Shown in pieces: positions 57,009 to 64,000 of a DNA stretch of 64,000 nucleotides. Under the pieces are notes generated by a model, which saw only the letters and a program-made list of their open reading frames with translations, was not told where the DNA came from and searched no databases. The stretch comes from an uncultured Oscillospiraceae bacterium (GTDB lineage: Bacteria > Bacillota > Clostridia > Oscillospirales > Oscillospiraceae), in NCBI GenBank assembly GCA_947623745.1, contig CANQHN010000010.1, positions 17,576-81,575 on the forward strand. The letters are read 5' to 3'. Made by a program: the position numbers and the translations under genes. Numbering within the stretch: the first letter of the stretch is position 1; each line of letters opens with the position of its first letter.

Positions 57009-58142
57009 ATGCGCCGCCGTGTTTCCGCCCTGCTGTGTGTGCTCGCCCTGTGCGCCGCCATTCAGATCCCGGGCCGCGCCGCATCCAACGGGGAGGTCTT
57101 TTTCACCGCGGTGAATATCACCGTGCTGCCCCTCACCTCCGATACCATGCCGGTGTGGTCCGGCGGCCTGCTGTACGTGCCCTACTCGGTGTTCAACACC
57201 ACCCTGCTGGGCACCAGCAGCATCTATAGCCGCAGCAACAACACCGTCAGCGTGTTCAACCTGCGCCAGATGATGGTGTTCGACCTGGACGAGGGGGTGT
57301 GCCGGGACCACCAGTCCGGCGAGGTCATCCCCGGCCAGGCCATCTTCCGCAACGGCCGGCCCTACGTGCCGGTGGAGTATGTGTGCAGCTTCTTCGGGTT
57401 CAACCCGCCCTCCTACCTGACCACCAGCTACGGCAGCCTGGTGCGCATCACCAACTTCGACCGCAGCGACCCCCACAATATGTCCGACGCCGCCTTCCTG
57501 GACGCGGGCAGCGAGACATTCCGGATGCGACTGCGGGACTATAACCAGAGCCTGCAGAGCCAAGATGAGACGAGCCAGCCCACTCAGCCCACTGAGCCAG
57601 AGCCGGAACCGGCGGAGAACCCGCTGTATGTGGCGGTGCGGTGCGGCCAGGCCGGCCGGGCGGAGGATGTGGCCGCGGCCCTGGAGAGCGCCGGAGGCGT
57701 GGGCGTGTTCTTCTTCCCGGCCCGGGAGGCCGGGGAACAGGGCGCGCTGATCCGCCGCCTGCTGGGCGCGGGGCACAGCGTGGGCCTTTTGGCCGAGGGG
57801 GAGGATACGGCGCAGACCCGGCAGCTGCTGGAGGAGGGCCAGCGGGCCCTGGAGACGGTGGCCCGCGCCAGGACCTACCTGGCCCTGGTCCCCGACGCCC
57901 AGCGGCCGGCCCTGGAGGAGGACGGCTGGGTGTGCTGGCAGACGGGGACGGACGCCGCGCCCCAGGAGGGGACGAGCTCCTACAGCACCGCCCAGAGCGC
58001 CGCCCGGGCCCTGGCCAAGAGCGATGTGCCCCACCTGACCCTGGATGACAGCGCGGGCAGCGCCGAGATCTTCGGCTACCTGCTCTCCCCGCTGGGCAGC
58101 CAGGGCTACGTGGTCACCCCGCCCAGGGAGACTCAGCTATGA
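57009..58142 (+). CDS. Secreted protein: copper-amine-oxidase-N-like domain + degenerate polysaccharide-deacetylase-like fold
   Basis: Signal peptide; GGLLYVPYSVFN...RNGRPYVPVEYVCSFFGF; VGVFFFPAREAGEQGALIRRLLGAGHSVGLLAEGE. Confidence 0.6.
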   Translation: MRRRVSALLCVLALCAAIQIPGRAASNGEVFFTAVNITVLPLTSDTMPVWSGGLLYVPYSVFNTTLLGTSSIYSRSNNTVSVFNLRQMMVFDLDEGVCRDHQSGEVIPGQAIFRNGRPYVPVEYVCSFFGFNPPSYLTTSYGSLVRITNFDRSDPHNMSDAAFLDAGSETFRMRLRDYNQSLQSQDETSQPTQPTEPEPEPAENPLYVAVRCGQAGRAEDVAAALESAGGVGVFFFPAREAGEQGALIRRLLGAGHSVGLLAEGEDTAQTRQLLEEGQRALETVARARTYLALVPDAQRPALEEDGWVCWQTGTDAAPQEGTSSYSTAQSAARALAKSDVPHLTLDDSAGSAEIFGYLLSPLGSQGYVVTPPRETQL

Positions 58143-58456
58143 GGTCGGTGTGGCTGGACCGGCCCGGCGGGGCCGCCGGAGACGCCGCCCGCCTGGCCCG
58201 GCTGACCCGCCACCTGCGGGCCCGTCTGCTGGACTTCGACCCCGGCGGGCCGGAGGTGCTGTGGGCGGACGAGGCTGCCGGCGCCGTGGCAGCCCGGTTC
58301 CCCGGATATGACGCCGGGGAGGTGCTCTCAGAGCTGGAGCGCGCGTATGGGGTGCGTGCCGCCCGGGAGGGGGAGCAGGCGGTGTTCCATTTGAGCCCCG
58401 GCACCCGGTTCGAGGATTTGGACTACCTGTGGGGCGCGCTGAACGAGATTTTATAA
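58139..58456 (+). CDS. Hypothetical protein, 105 aa
   Basis: ATGA overlap with upstream gene; MRSVWLDRPGGAAGDAARLARLTRHLRARLLD... Confidence 0.65.
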   Translation: MRSVWLDRPGGAAGDAARLARLTRHLRARLLDFDPGGPEVLWADEAAGAVAARFPGYDAGEVLSELERAYGVRAAREGEQAVFHLSPGTRFEDLDYLWGALNEIL

Positions 58457-58459
58457 AAG

Positions 58460-58500
58460 ACAAAACACGGGAGACGCTGCGGCGTCTCCCGTGTTTCTCA
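58460..58500. terminator. Bidirectional intrinsic terminator
   Basis: aaaacacgggagacgc tgc ggcgtctcccgtgttt. Confidence 0.88.
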
Positions 58501-59856
58501 TGTTTTCTGCTTGAACTGCTCCAGGGCGGCCAGCAGCTCCGGGCGGCGGTTGGGCCGGCGGCCCTCCACCACGTCGTCCAGCAGGGCGTTCAGCGACTTG
58601 CCGATCTCCGGCCCCCGCAGGCCGGCGGCCAGGGCGTCGTCCCCGTTGACGGCCAGCTGCTTCAGGCTCAGGCAGGCGTCCTGCTCCAGAATCTGCCGGG
58701 CCATGTCCCTCAACTGCCGCCAGTGCTCCTCCGGCGGGGCCTTTCCGGGACCCTTGGACAGGCCGTCCGCCCGGTCCAGCTCCATCAGGTCGAAGAACAG
58801 CTCCGGCCCCAGCCGGGACAGCCACCGGCGCACCACCCGCTCCTGGGCGGGCAGGCGCATCCCGTGGCGGCTCACCAGGGCGACCACCCGCTCCCGGGCG
58901 GCGCTGTCCAGCCGCAGGCGGCGCAGGGCAGCGTCGGCCAGCCGGGCGCTGTGCCGGGCGTGGTCGGGGAAGTGGCCCACCCCCTGCTCATCGGGGGCGA
59001 AGGCGGCGGGCTTGCCCACGTCGTGGAGCAGGGCGGCCAGGCGCAGTACCCGGTCGGGAGGCACGTTCCCCACGGCGTAAACACAGTGTGTATATACGTC
59101 GTAACAGTGGTAGGGGGTGCGCTGGTCGAAGCCCACCGCCGGACCGAGCTCCGGGATCACCTGGACCACGGCCTGCGGGTGGTCCAGCAGCACCCGGACG
59201 GCGTCCGGGGCGCACAGCAGCTTTATAAACTCCTCCGCAACCCGCTCCCGGGACACCCGGTCCAGCAGGGGGAGCTCCCGCTCCAGGGCGGCGGCGGTGT
59301 CCGGGTGGACGGCAAACCCCAGCTGGGCGGAGAAGCGCAGGCAGCGCAGCATCCGCAGGGCGTCCTCCCGGAACCGGCGCTCCGGGTCCCCCACGCAGCG
59401 CAGCAGCCCGGCACCCAGGTCCGCCCGGCCGCCAAAGGGGTCGGTCAGGCCGTCTCGCCCCCAGGACATGGCGTTGATGGTGAAGTCCCGGCGGGCCAGG
59501 TCGGCCTCCAGGTCGGAGGTGAAGGCCACGCCGTCCGGGTGGCGGTGGTCGGAGTAGGCCCCCTCGGTGCGGAAGGTGGTCACCTCGACGGGCAGGCCGC
59601 TGGAAAAGACGGTGAGGGTGCCGTGGCGCAGCCCGGTGGGGACAGTTTTCCAGCCGTCGAACACCCGGAGCATCTCCTCCGGGGCGGCGGAGGTGGCCGC
59701 GTCGTAGTCGTGGAGGGGGCGGGAGAGCAGCCAGTCCCGCACACAGCCTCCCACCAGCACCGCCCGGTATCCGGCCCGCTCCAGGGTATCCAGCACCGCC
59801 AGGGCCCTGGGGTCGAAGGCAGGGCGGGGGAGCCCCGCCGGGCTTTCCGGCGTCAA
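58498..59856 (-). CDS. cca: CCA tRNA nucleotidyltransferase
   Basis: YRAVLVGGCVRDWLLSRPLHDYDAATSAAPEEMLRVF; RRDFTINAMSWG; HDVGKP. Confidence 0.93.
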   Translation of the reverse strand: MTPESPAGLPRPAFDPRALAVLDTLERAGYRAVLVGGCVRDWLLSRPLHDYDAATSAAPEEMLRVFDGWKTVPTGLRHGTLTVFSSGLPVEVTTFRTEGAYSDHRHPDGVAFTSDLEADLARRDFTINAMSWGRDGLTDPFGGRADLGAGLLRCVGDPERRFREDALRMLRCLRFSAQLGFAVHPDTAAALERELPLLDRVSRERVAEEFIKLLCAPDAVRVLLDHPQAVVQVIPELGPAVGFDQRTPYHCYDVYTHCVYAVGNVPPDRVLRLAALLHDVGKPAAFAPDEQGVGHFPDHARHSARLADAALRRLRLDSAARERVVALVSRHGMRLPAQERVVRRWLSRLGPELFFDLMELDRADGLSKGPGKAPPEEHWRQLRDMARQILEQDACLSLKQLAVNGDDALAAGLRGPEIGKSLNALLDDVVEGRRPNRRPELLAALEQFKQKT

Positions 59857-60521
59857 AGCAGGATGGGGTTGAGGGCGGCGCCGGGGGCGAGCACCCGCAC
59901 ATAGCCGCCCAGGCGCTCCTGGAGCCCGGCGATCTCCTCCGGCGTCACGCCGGGGGCGGCGAAGAACAGGAAGGCGATGTGGGTGCTGTCCAGGCGGATG
60001 CAGGTGCGCTGGTCCGCCCCGGCGATCATGCTGAGGATGATGCCCTCATCGTCCCGGCCGCTGGGGTCGCCGGGGTAGGTGTGGACCTCCTCCCCCCGCA
60101 TGCCGGGGAAGGGCAGCTTTTCTGTCGGGCAGAACAGGACGGCCTGCCCGGAAATGCGGCCGATGTCGTGGGTGCCCATGAGGGCGCGGGTGCGCAGCTC
60201 GGCCAGGAAGGTCACCTCGTTGACGGGGTTGCCGCTGGGGAAGGGGCGGCCCTTGAGCAGGTAGGACTCCACCTGCTGGAGCACCGGGTAGGTCTTTTTA
60301 TACTTCTTGAAATAGCGGTTGTAGGGGTTCTCGCCAAAGACGGCCTTCCGGTCGTAGTTGGCCAGCTCCTGGCGCAGCAGGGCCAGCTCCCGCTCCTTCA
60401 GCTCGTCGAACGCGGCCAGGTCCCACTGCTCCTTGGGCGGGAACTGGACCTCGAGGGCGCCGAAGGGGACGCCTTTTTCCAAAAAAGAGGAGTCCGCCGT
60501 GATCTGGAACATATCGCTCAC
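59853..60521 (-). CDS. B3/4 (tRNA-binding/editing-like) domain protein, COG3382-like
   Basis: ENPYNRYFKKYKKTYPVLQQVESYLLKGRPFPSGNPVNEVTFLAELRTRALMGTHDIGRISG; 4-bp overlap with cca. Confidence 0.7.
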   Translation of the reverse strand: MSDMFQITADSSFLEKGVPFGALEVQFPPKEQWDLAAFDELKERELALLRQELANYDRKAVFGENPYNRYFKKYKKTYPVLQQVESYLLKGRPFPSGNPVNEVTFLAELRTRALMGTHDIGRISGQAVLFCPTEKLPFPGMRGEEVHTYPGDPSGRDDEGIILSMIAGADQRTCIRLDSTHIAFLFFAAPGVTPEEIAGLQERLGGYVRVLAPGAALNPILL

Positions 60522-60644
60522 CTGTCTTTCTCATCTCTGCCGCCCGGAGGGGCGGAAAATTGGCTGTTCCCAGTATAACCCATTTCCGCCCCGGGGGCAA
60601 GGGAGAGCCGGCGCGGGCGGCGGCGAAATTTTTTGCGAAACCCC

Positions 60645-60672
60645 TTGACGGCGGACCGCCGCCGGCTATTAT
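60645..60672 (+). promoter_or_regulatory. Putative sigma-A promoter of the Fe-ADH gene
   Basis: TTGACG-N16-TATTAT. Confidence 0.6.
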
Positions 60673-60711
60673 AGTTATTATATAGGATAAAATGGAGAAG
60701 GAGGCAGTTTT

Positions 60712-61857
60712 ATGGAGCGATTCACCTACACCTACCCCACCAAGGTCTACTTCGGACAGGGCGCGGCGGCGGAGCACCTGCCGGCGGAGCTGGAGCGCTT
60801 CGGCAAAACCGTGATGCTGGCCTACGGCGGCGGCTCTATCCGAAAAAACGGCATCTACGACGAGATGAAGGACCTTCTGACGCGAGCGGGCAAGGAGATC
60901 GTGGAGTTCTCCGGTATCATGCCCAACCCCACCTACGCCAAGGCCCTGGAGGGGGCGGCCCTCGCCCGGGAGCGGGGGGTGGACTTCATCCTGGCCGTGG
61001 GCGGCGGCAGCGTGATCGACTGCTGCAAGGTGATCTCCGCCCAGGCCCACTTGGGGGAGGACATCTGGGAGCTGGAGTATCTGAAAAACGACCTCCCGCC
61101 CCAGGGCATCCCCATGGGCGCGGTGGTCACCGCCTCGGGCACCGGTGCGGAGGTCAACTCCGAGGCCGTCATCACCTATGAGGAGAAGCTGTGGAAGGGC
61201 TCCGTCTACGGCACCTTCCCCTCCTTCGCCGTCCTGGACCCCAATTACACCCTGTCCGTGCCCAGGATGCAGGCCCTGTCCGGGGCCTTCGACTCCCTGA
61301 GCCACGCCATGGAGATCTACCTGGGCCACTCCGACGCGGACAACCTATCCGACGACCTGGCCCTGGCGGTGATCCAAAACACCGTGGTCAATATGCGCCG
61401 GATGCTGGCGGACATGGGGGATATCCAGGCCCGGGGCAACCTGATGTGGGACTCCACCCTCACCGAGACGGGAATTTTCAAGGTGGGCCGCTCCACCGAC
61501 TTCCAGGCCCACCACATCGAGCACCAGCTGGGGGCCTACACCGACTGCAGCCACGGCCAGGGCCTGGCGGTGATCCACCCGGCCTACTACCGGCACATCC
61601 TGAAAGACGCGGAGGAAAAATTCGCCAGGCTGGGCAGGGCGGCCTTCGGCACGGACGGCGCTCAGGCGGCGGTGGAGGCACTGGCGGACTTTATCAAAGC
61701 CTGCGGCCTGCCCACCCGGATGGGCCAGCTCAGGTCCCGGGTGGAGATCACCCCGCAGGTGCTGCGGCAGGTGGCGGATACCTGCAATCTCGTTGAGACC
61801 GGGCCGCGCACCCTGAGCCGGGACGAGATATACGAGATTTTGATGGAGTGTATGTGA
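60712..61857 (+). CDS. Iron-containing alcohol dehydrogenase (butanol dehydrogenase-like)
   Basis: FTYTYPTKVYFGQGAAAEHLPAELERFGKTVMLAYGGGSIRKNGIYDEM...AVGGGSVIDCCKVISA...HHIEHQLGAYTDCSHGQGLAV. Confidence 0.92.
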   Translation: MERFTYTYPTKVYFGQGAAAEHLPAELERFGKTVMLAYGGGSIRKNGIYDEMKDLLTRAGKEIVEFSGIMPNPTYAKALEGAALARERGVDFILAVGGGSVIDCCKVISAQAHLGEDIWELEYLKNDLPPQGIPMGAVVTASGTGAEVNSEAVITYEEKLWKGSVYGTFPSFAVLDPNYTLSVPRMQALSGAFDSLSHAMEIYLGHSDADNLSDDLALAVIQNTVVNMRRMLADMGDIQARGNLMWDSTLTETGIFKVGRSTDFQAHHIEHQLGAYTDCSHGQGLAVIHPAYYRHILKDAEEKFARLGRAAFGTDGAQAAVEALADFIKACGLPTRMGQLRSRVEITPQVLRQVADTCNLVETGPRTLSRDEIYEILMECM

Positions 61858-61963
61858 GAATAATAAAAAAAGCGCCGGAGGGAATGACGGGTGCCCGTAA
61901 GAAAGTTTTGAGGCCAAAATTATAATTACGGCATCTGTCAGGCTGGATTGGGGCAAACAAAAA

Positions 61964-62006
61964 GCACGAAGTATGGGGAGCAATCCCTGCACTTCGTGCT
62001 TTTTGG
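61964..62006. terminator. Intrinsic terminator at the end of the restriction-system operon
   Basis: aaaaagcacgaagt ... acttcgtgctttttgg, 14-bp perfect arms. Confidence 0.85.
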
Positions 62007-62390
62007 TTATTTGTCTATACCTTTGTCCTTGTCTTGTTGTTTTTTCCATTCCTCAAATTCACGACGGTTTTCTTCATGGGAATAAAATTCCTCAATGTCA
62101 GGGAGAATTTGTCTGGCAAAACTCTCAATAGCATGTTTTGGCGGAAAGTAATGCTCCATGTTATATTTGCAAAGCGTTTTTTCACTTTCCATGTCAACTA
62201 CTACTGTTCCATAGCCATCTAAGACTTTTTGCCGCTCTGTCTCTGACATTTTTTCAAATATCTGCCGCTGAAATTCGCTCATTTTTTCCGGCGAAACCGG
62301 TTTGGATTTCTTCAAGTCTGTCTCAAGGAATATCACCATAGTTCCTTGCGGATTCTTTTGCCGTTTCATCAGTTCCACATCCTTCTTCAT
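62007..62390 (-). CDS. Hypothetical protein downstream of hsdR
   Basis: MKKDVELMKRQKNPQGTMVIFLETDLKKSKPVSPEKMSEFQRQ...; AT-rich; overlaps preceding ORF by ~68 nt; longer start at 62504 possible. Confidence 0.5.
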   Translation of the reverse strand: MKKDVELMKRQKNPQGTMVIFLETDLKKSKPVSPEKMSEFQRQIFEKMSETERQKVLDGYGTVVVDMESEKTLCKYNMEHYFPPKHAIESFARQILPDIEEFYSHEENRREFEEWKKQQDKDKGIDK

Positions 62391-62658
62391 ATTGCGAACG
62401 ATAAAGAGTGATATAGTCGGTGACAAGGTGCAGATAGTGACAATAAGCATAGCGACACAGCTTTTTGAAAAGCTCCAGAAAACGGACATCCCCACAGAAA
62501 TCAAGCAACTGATCTAAAAGATGCTCAATCTGTTGTTCACTCGGTTGTGAGCTTTGAATCATAGAATCGACATCATCCCTATAAAGTCGATATACTCTGT
62601 CGCGTATTTTTTGTACCTTGTCCACGATGTCAGCAAAATTCTTATTTGCTTCGCTCAT
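62323..62658 (-). CDS. Hypothetical protein downstream of hsdR
   Basis: MSEANKNFADIVDKVQKIRDRVYRLYRDDVDSMIQSSQ...; AT-rich, same strand as hsdR. Confidence 0.55.
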   Translation of the reverse strand: MSEANKNFADIVDKVQKIRDRVYRLYRDDVDSMIQSSQPSEQQIEHLLDQLLDFCGDVRFLELFKKLCRYAYCHYLHLVTDYITLYRSQYEEGCGTDETAKESARNYGDIP

Positions 62659-62686
62659 GCGTTCAGCCTCACGCTTTCAAAAAGAT

Positions 62687-64000
62687 TTATGCTTCCCGCA
62701 AGCTCTTATAAATCTCCTCTGTGAAAATCCCCAGCACCTGCTTCTTAACATCATCGTTGCTGAGCAGCATGGAAAAGAAATCCTGATTCTGCGAAAGACC
62801 CTCGATTAGCGCATCGTCGATGTCGTCAAAATAGGAAAACTCAAAATCTTTGACTGTATTGTTCTTTGCGCTGGTTTTCAGCCTTTCGGACTTCAACAAA
62901 ATGTCCCGAATCTGGAGCATCGCTTTAACCGCTACATCGTTATCATAGCTCTTTCCCATGCGGCTGTTGATTTCGGCTATGATTTCCGACAGCCGTTCTT
63001 CTTTTGCCGGTGTCAAGCCAAAGCTCTCCGCAGTCGGGAGCTTGACGACCGGCTGTGCCACAAAGTCGGATTTGGTATGCTCGTCCGCTTTCTTTTGCAC
63101 AAAGTTAGTCGCCTTGATTTTGCCATCGAGATTGTATCCCCCGCCGGGATGCTTGATATTGATGTACGCCATCAGGTAGGTCATAAAATTGTATTTCTTG
63201 TGCAGTTCCACGTCCTCAAAGCAAGAGACTTGAAGCAGGAACTCATAGAACCGAATGAAGTGGCGCATGAGAGCGACGATCTCATGTTGCTTCAAAAGGT
63301 CATATGCCTCTATCATGTTCTTTGTGCGTTTGAAATAGAACGTGAGCTTCTGCTTATCCTTGGCGTCGATCTTTTCCTTGTACAGCAGGGTATTTGCCTT
63401 TTCAATGTCGTCAGGGTCAAGAATCGTGTATGCATCTATTTTTGCTTCAAGGTCATAAATCGCCGTGGGCGTTACGGAATTGGACAGCAGCGTGGTGGTG
63501 TAATACGGTGCAAAGGCGTCCGTAATGTCCTCGTAGCTGTTCACAAAATCCAGCACAAAGGTCTTTTTCTCAAAGGGCGGGCAGATACGGTTGAGCCGGG
63601 AAAGCGTCTGTACAGCAGACACGCCCTTCAGCTTTTTCAGCACATACATGGCGCAGAGCTTCGGCTGGTCAAACCCTGTCTGATACTTATTTGCCACAAG
63701 CAAAACCTGATAATCGTCCTTGTCAAATTCCTTTGTAAGCCGATCCTCCGGGAAACCGTTCATGGACGCCTCGGTGTACTCCATATCGTCGTCGGGCAGC
63801 TTCACCTTGCCCGAAAAAGCCACAAGCGCTTTGATGTCCGTATAGCCCTTTTTCTTTGTGTAGTCCTCAAACGCCTGACGGTACTTGACCGCACCCTGAC
63901 GGGAGGCAGTGATAACCATCGCTTTTGCCATGCCGCCAAGCTCCGGCATAACGGACGTGCGGAAATGCTCTACGATTACCTCCACCCGCTGGGAGATGTT
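62687..64000 (-). CDS. hsdR: Type I restriction endonuclease subunit R, C-terminal portion (continues beyond window)
   Basis: AMVITASRQGAVKYRQAFEDY...LLVANKYQTGFDQPKLCAMYVLKKLKGVSAVQTLSRLNRICPPFEKKTFVLDFVN: HsdR helicase motifs V-VI; frame open to the window end. Confidence 0.9.
   Translation of the reverse strand, partial: NISQRVEVIVEHFRTSVMPELGGMAKAMVITASRQGAVKYRQAFEDYTKKKGYTDIKALVAFSGKVKLPDDDMEYTEASMNGFPEDRLTKEFDKDDYQVLLVANKYQTGFDQPKLCAMYVLKKLKGVSAVQTLSRLNRICPPFEKKTFVLDFVNSYEDITDAFAPYYTTTLLSNSVTPTAIYDLEAKIDAYTILDPDDIEKANTLLYKEKIDAKDKQKLTFYFKRTKNMIEAYDLLKQHEIVALMRHFIRFYEFLLQVSCFEDVELHKKYNFMTYLMAYINIKHPGGGYNLDGKIKATNFVQKKADEHTKSDFVAQPVVKLPTAESFGLTPAKEERLSEIIAEINSRMGKSYDNDVAVKAMLQIRDILLKSERLKTSAKNNTVKDFEFSYFDDIDDALIEGLSQNQDFFSMLLSNDDVKKQVLGIFTEEIYKSLREA

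Noticed and set aside
1-64000. CRISPR array, rRNA or tRNA genes
   Set aside because: No regularly spaced direct repeats, rRNA signatures or convincing tRNA T-loop/acceptor combinations were noticed on reading; a tRNAscan-SE/CRISPR search would be needed to exclude them formally.

Overview
GC-rich chromosomal window, probably from an anaerobic spore-forming Clostridia lineage (Oscillospiraceae-like; inferred from spoIIE, gpr, PFOR, a T-box leader and high-GC Firmicutes gene content). It is mostly core metabolism: the 3' end of a glutamate dehydrogenase, a chorismate cluster (aroA-aroC-chorismate mutase), rnj, a T-box-controlled ilv operon with two tandem ilvB/ilvN pairs plus ilvC and ilvD, prfB, spoIIE, rpsT/gpr, glf plus a GT2, a TetR-MacA/MacB-like-SLH operon, nifJ, comM-like, thiI, a two-component system, cca and a Fe-ADH. 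A sharp composition change at about 61.86 kb leads into an AT-rich island carrying the C-terminal part of a type I restriction HsdR, cut by the right edge. Leads worth a second look: (i) an orphan OmpR-type regulator whose phospho-acceptor Asp appears to be Glu; (ii) a hairpin-dense ~300-bp element between the two ilvBN pairs; (iii) an ilvB paralog without the substrate-specificity Trp; (iv) a flavodoxin-like gene inside a two-component operon; (v) a toxin-less sdpRI-like pair with a clear operator, followed by a 36-aa micro-ORF with its own terminator; (vi) a half-terminator suggesting the island's insertion point; (vii) a pseudo-deacetylase with a copper-amine-oxidase-N-like domain. No CRISPR array, rRNA or tRNA was recognised. 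All homology calls are from reading the sequence; no database search was run.
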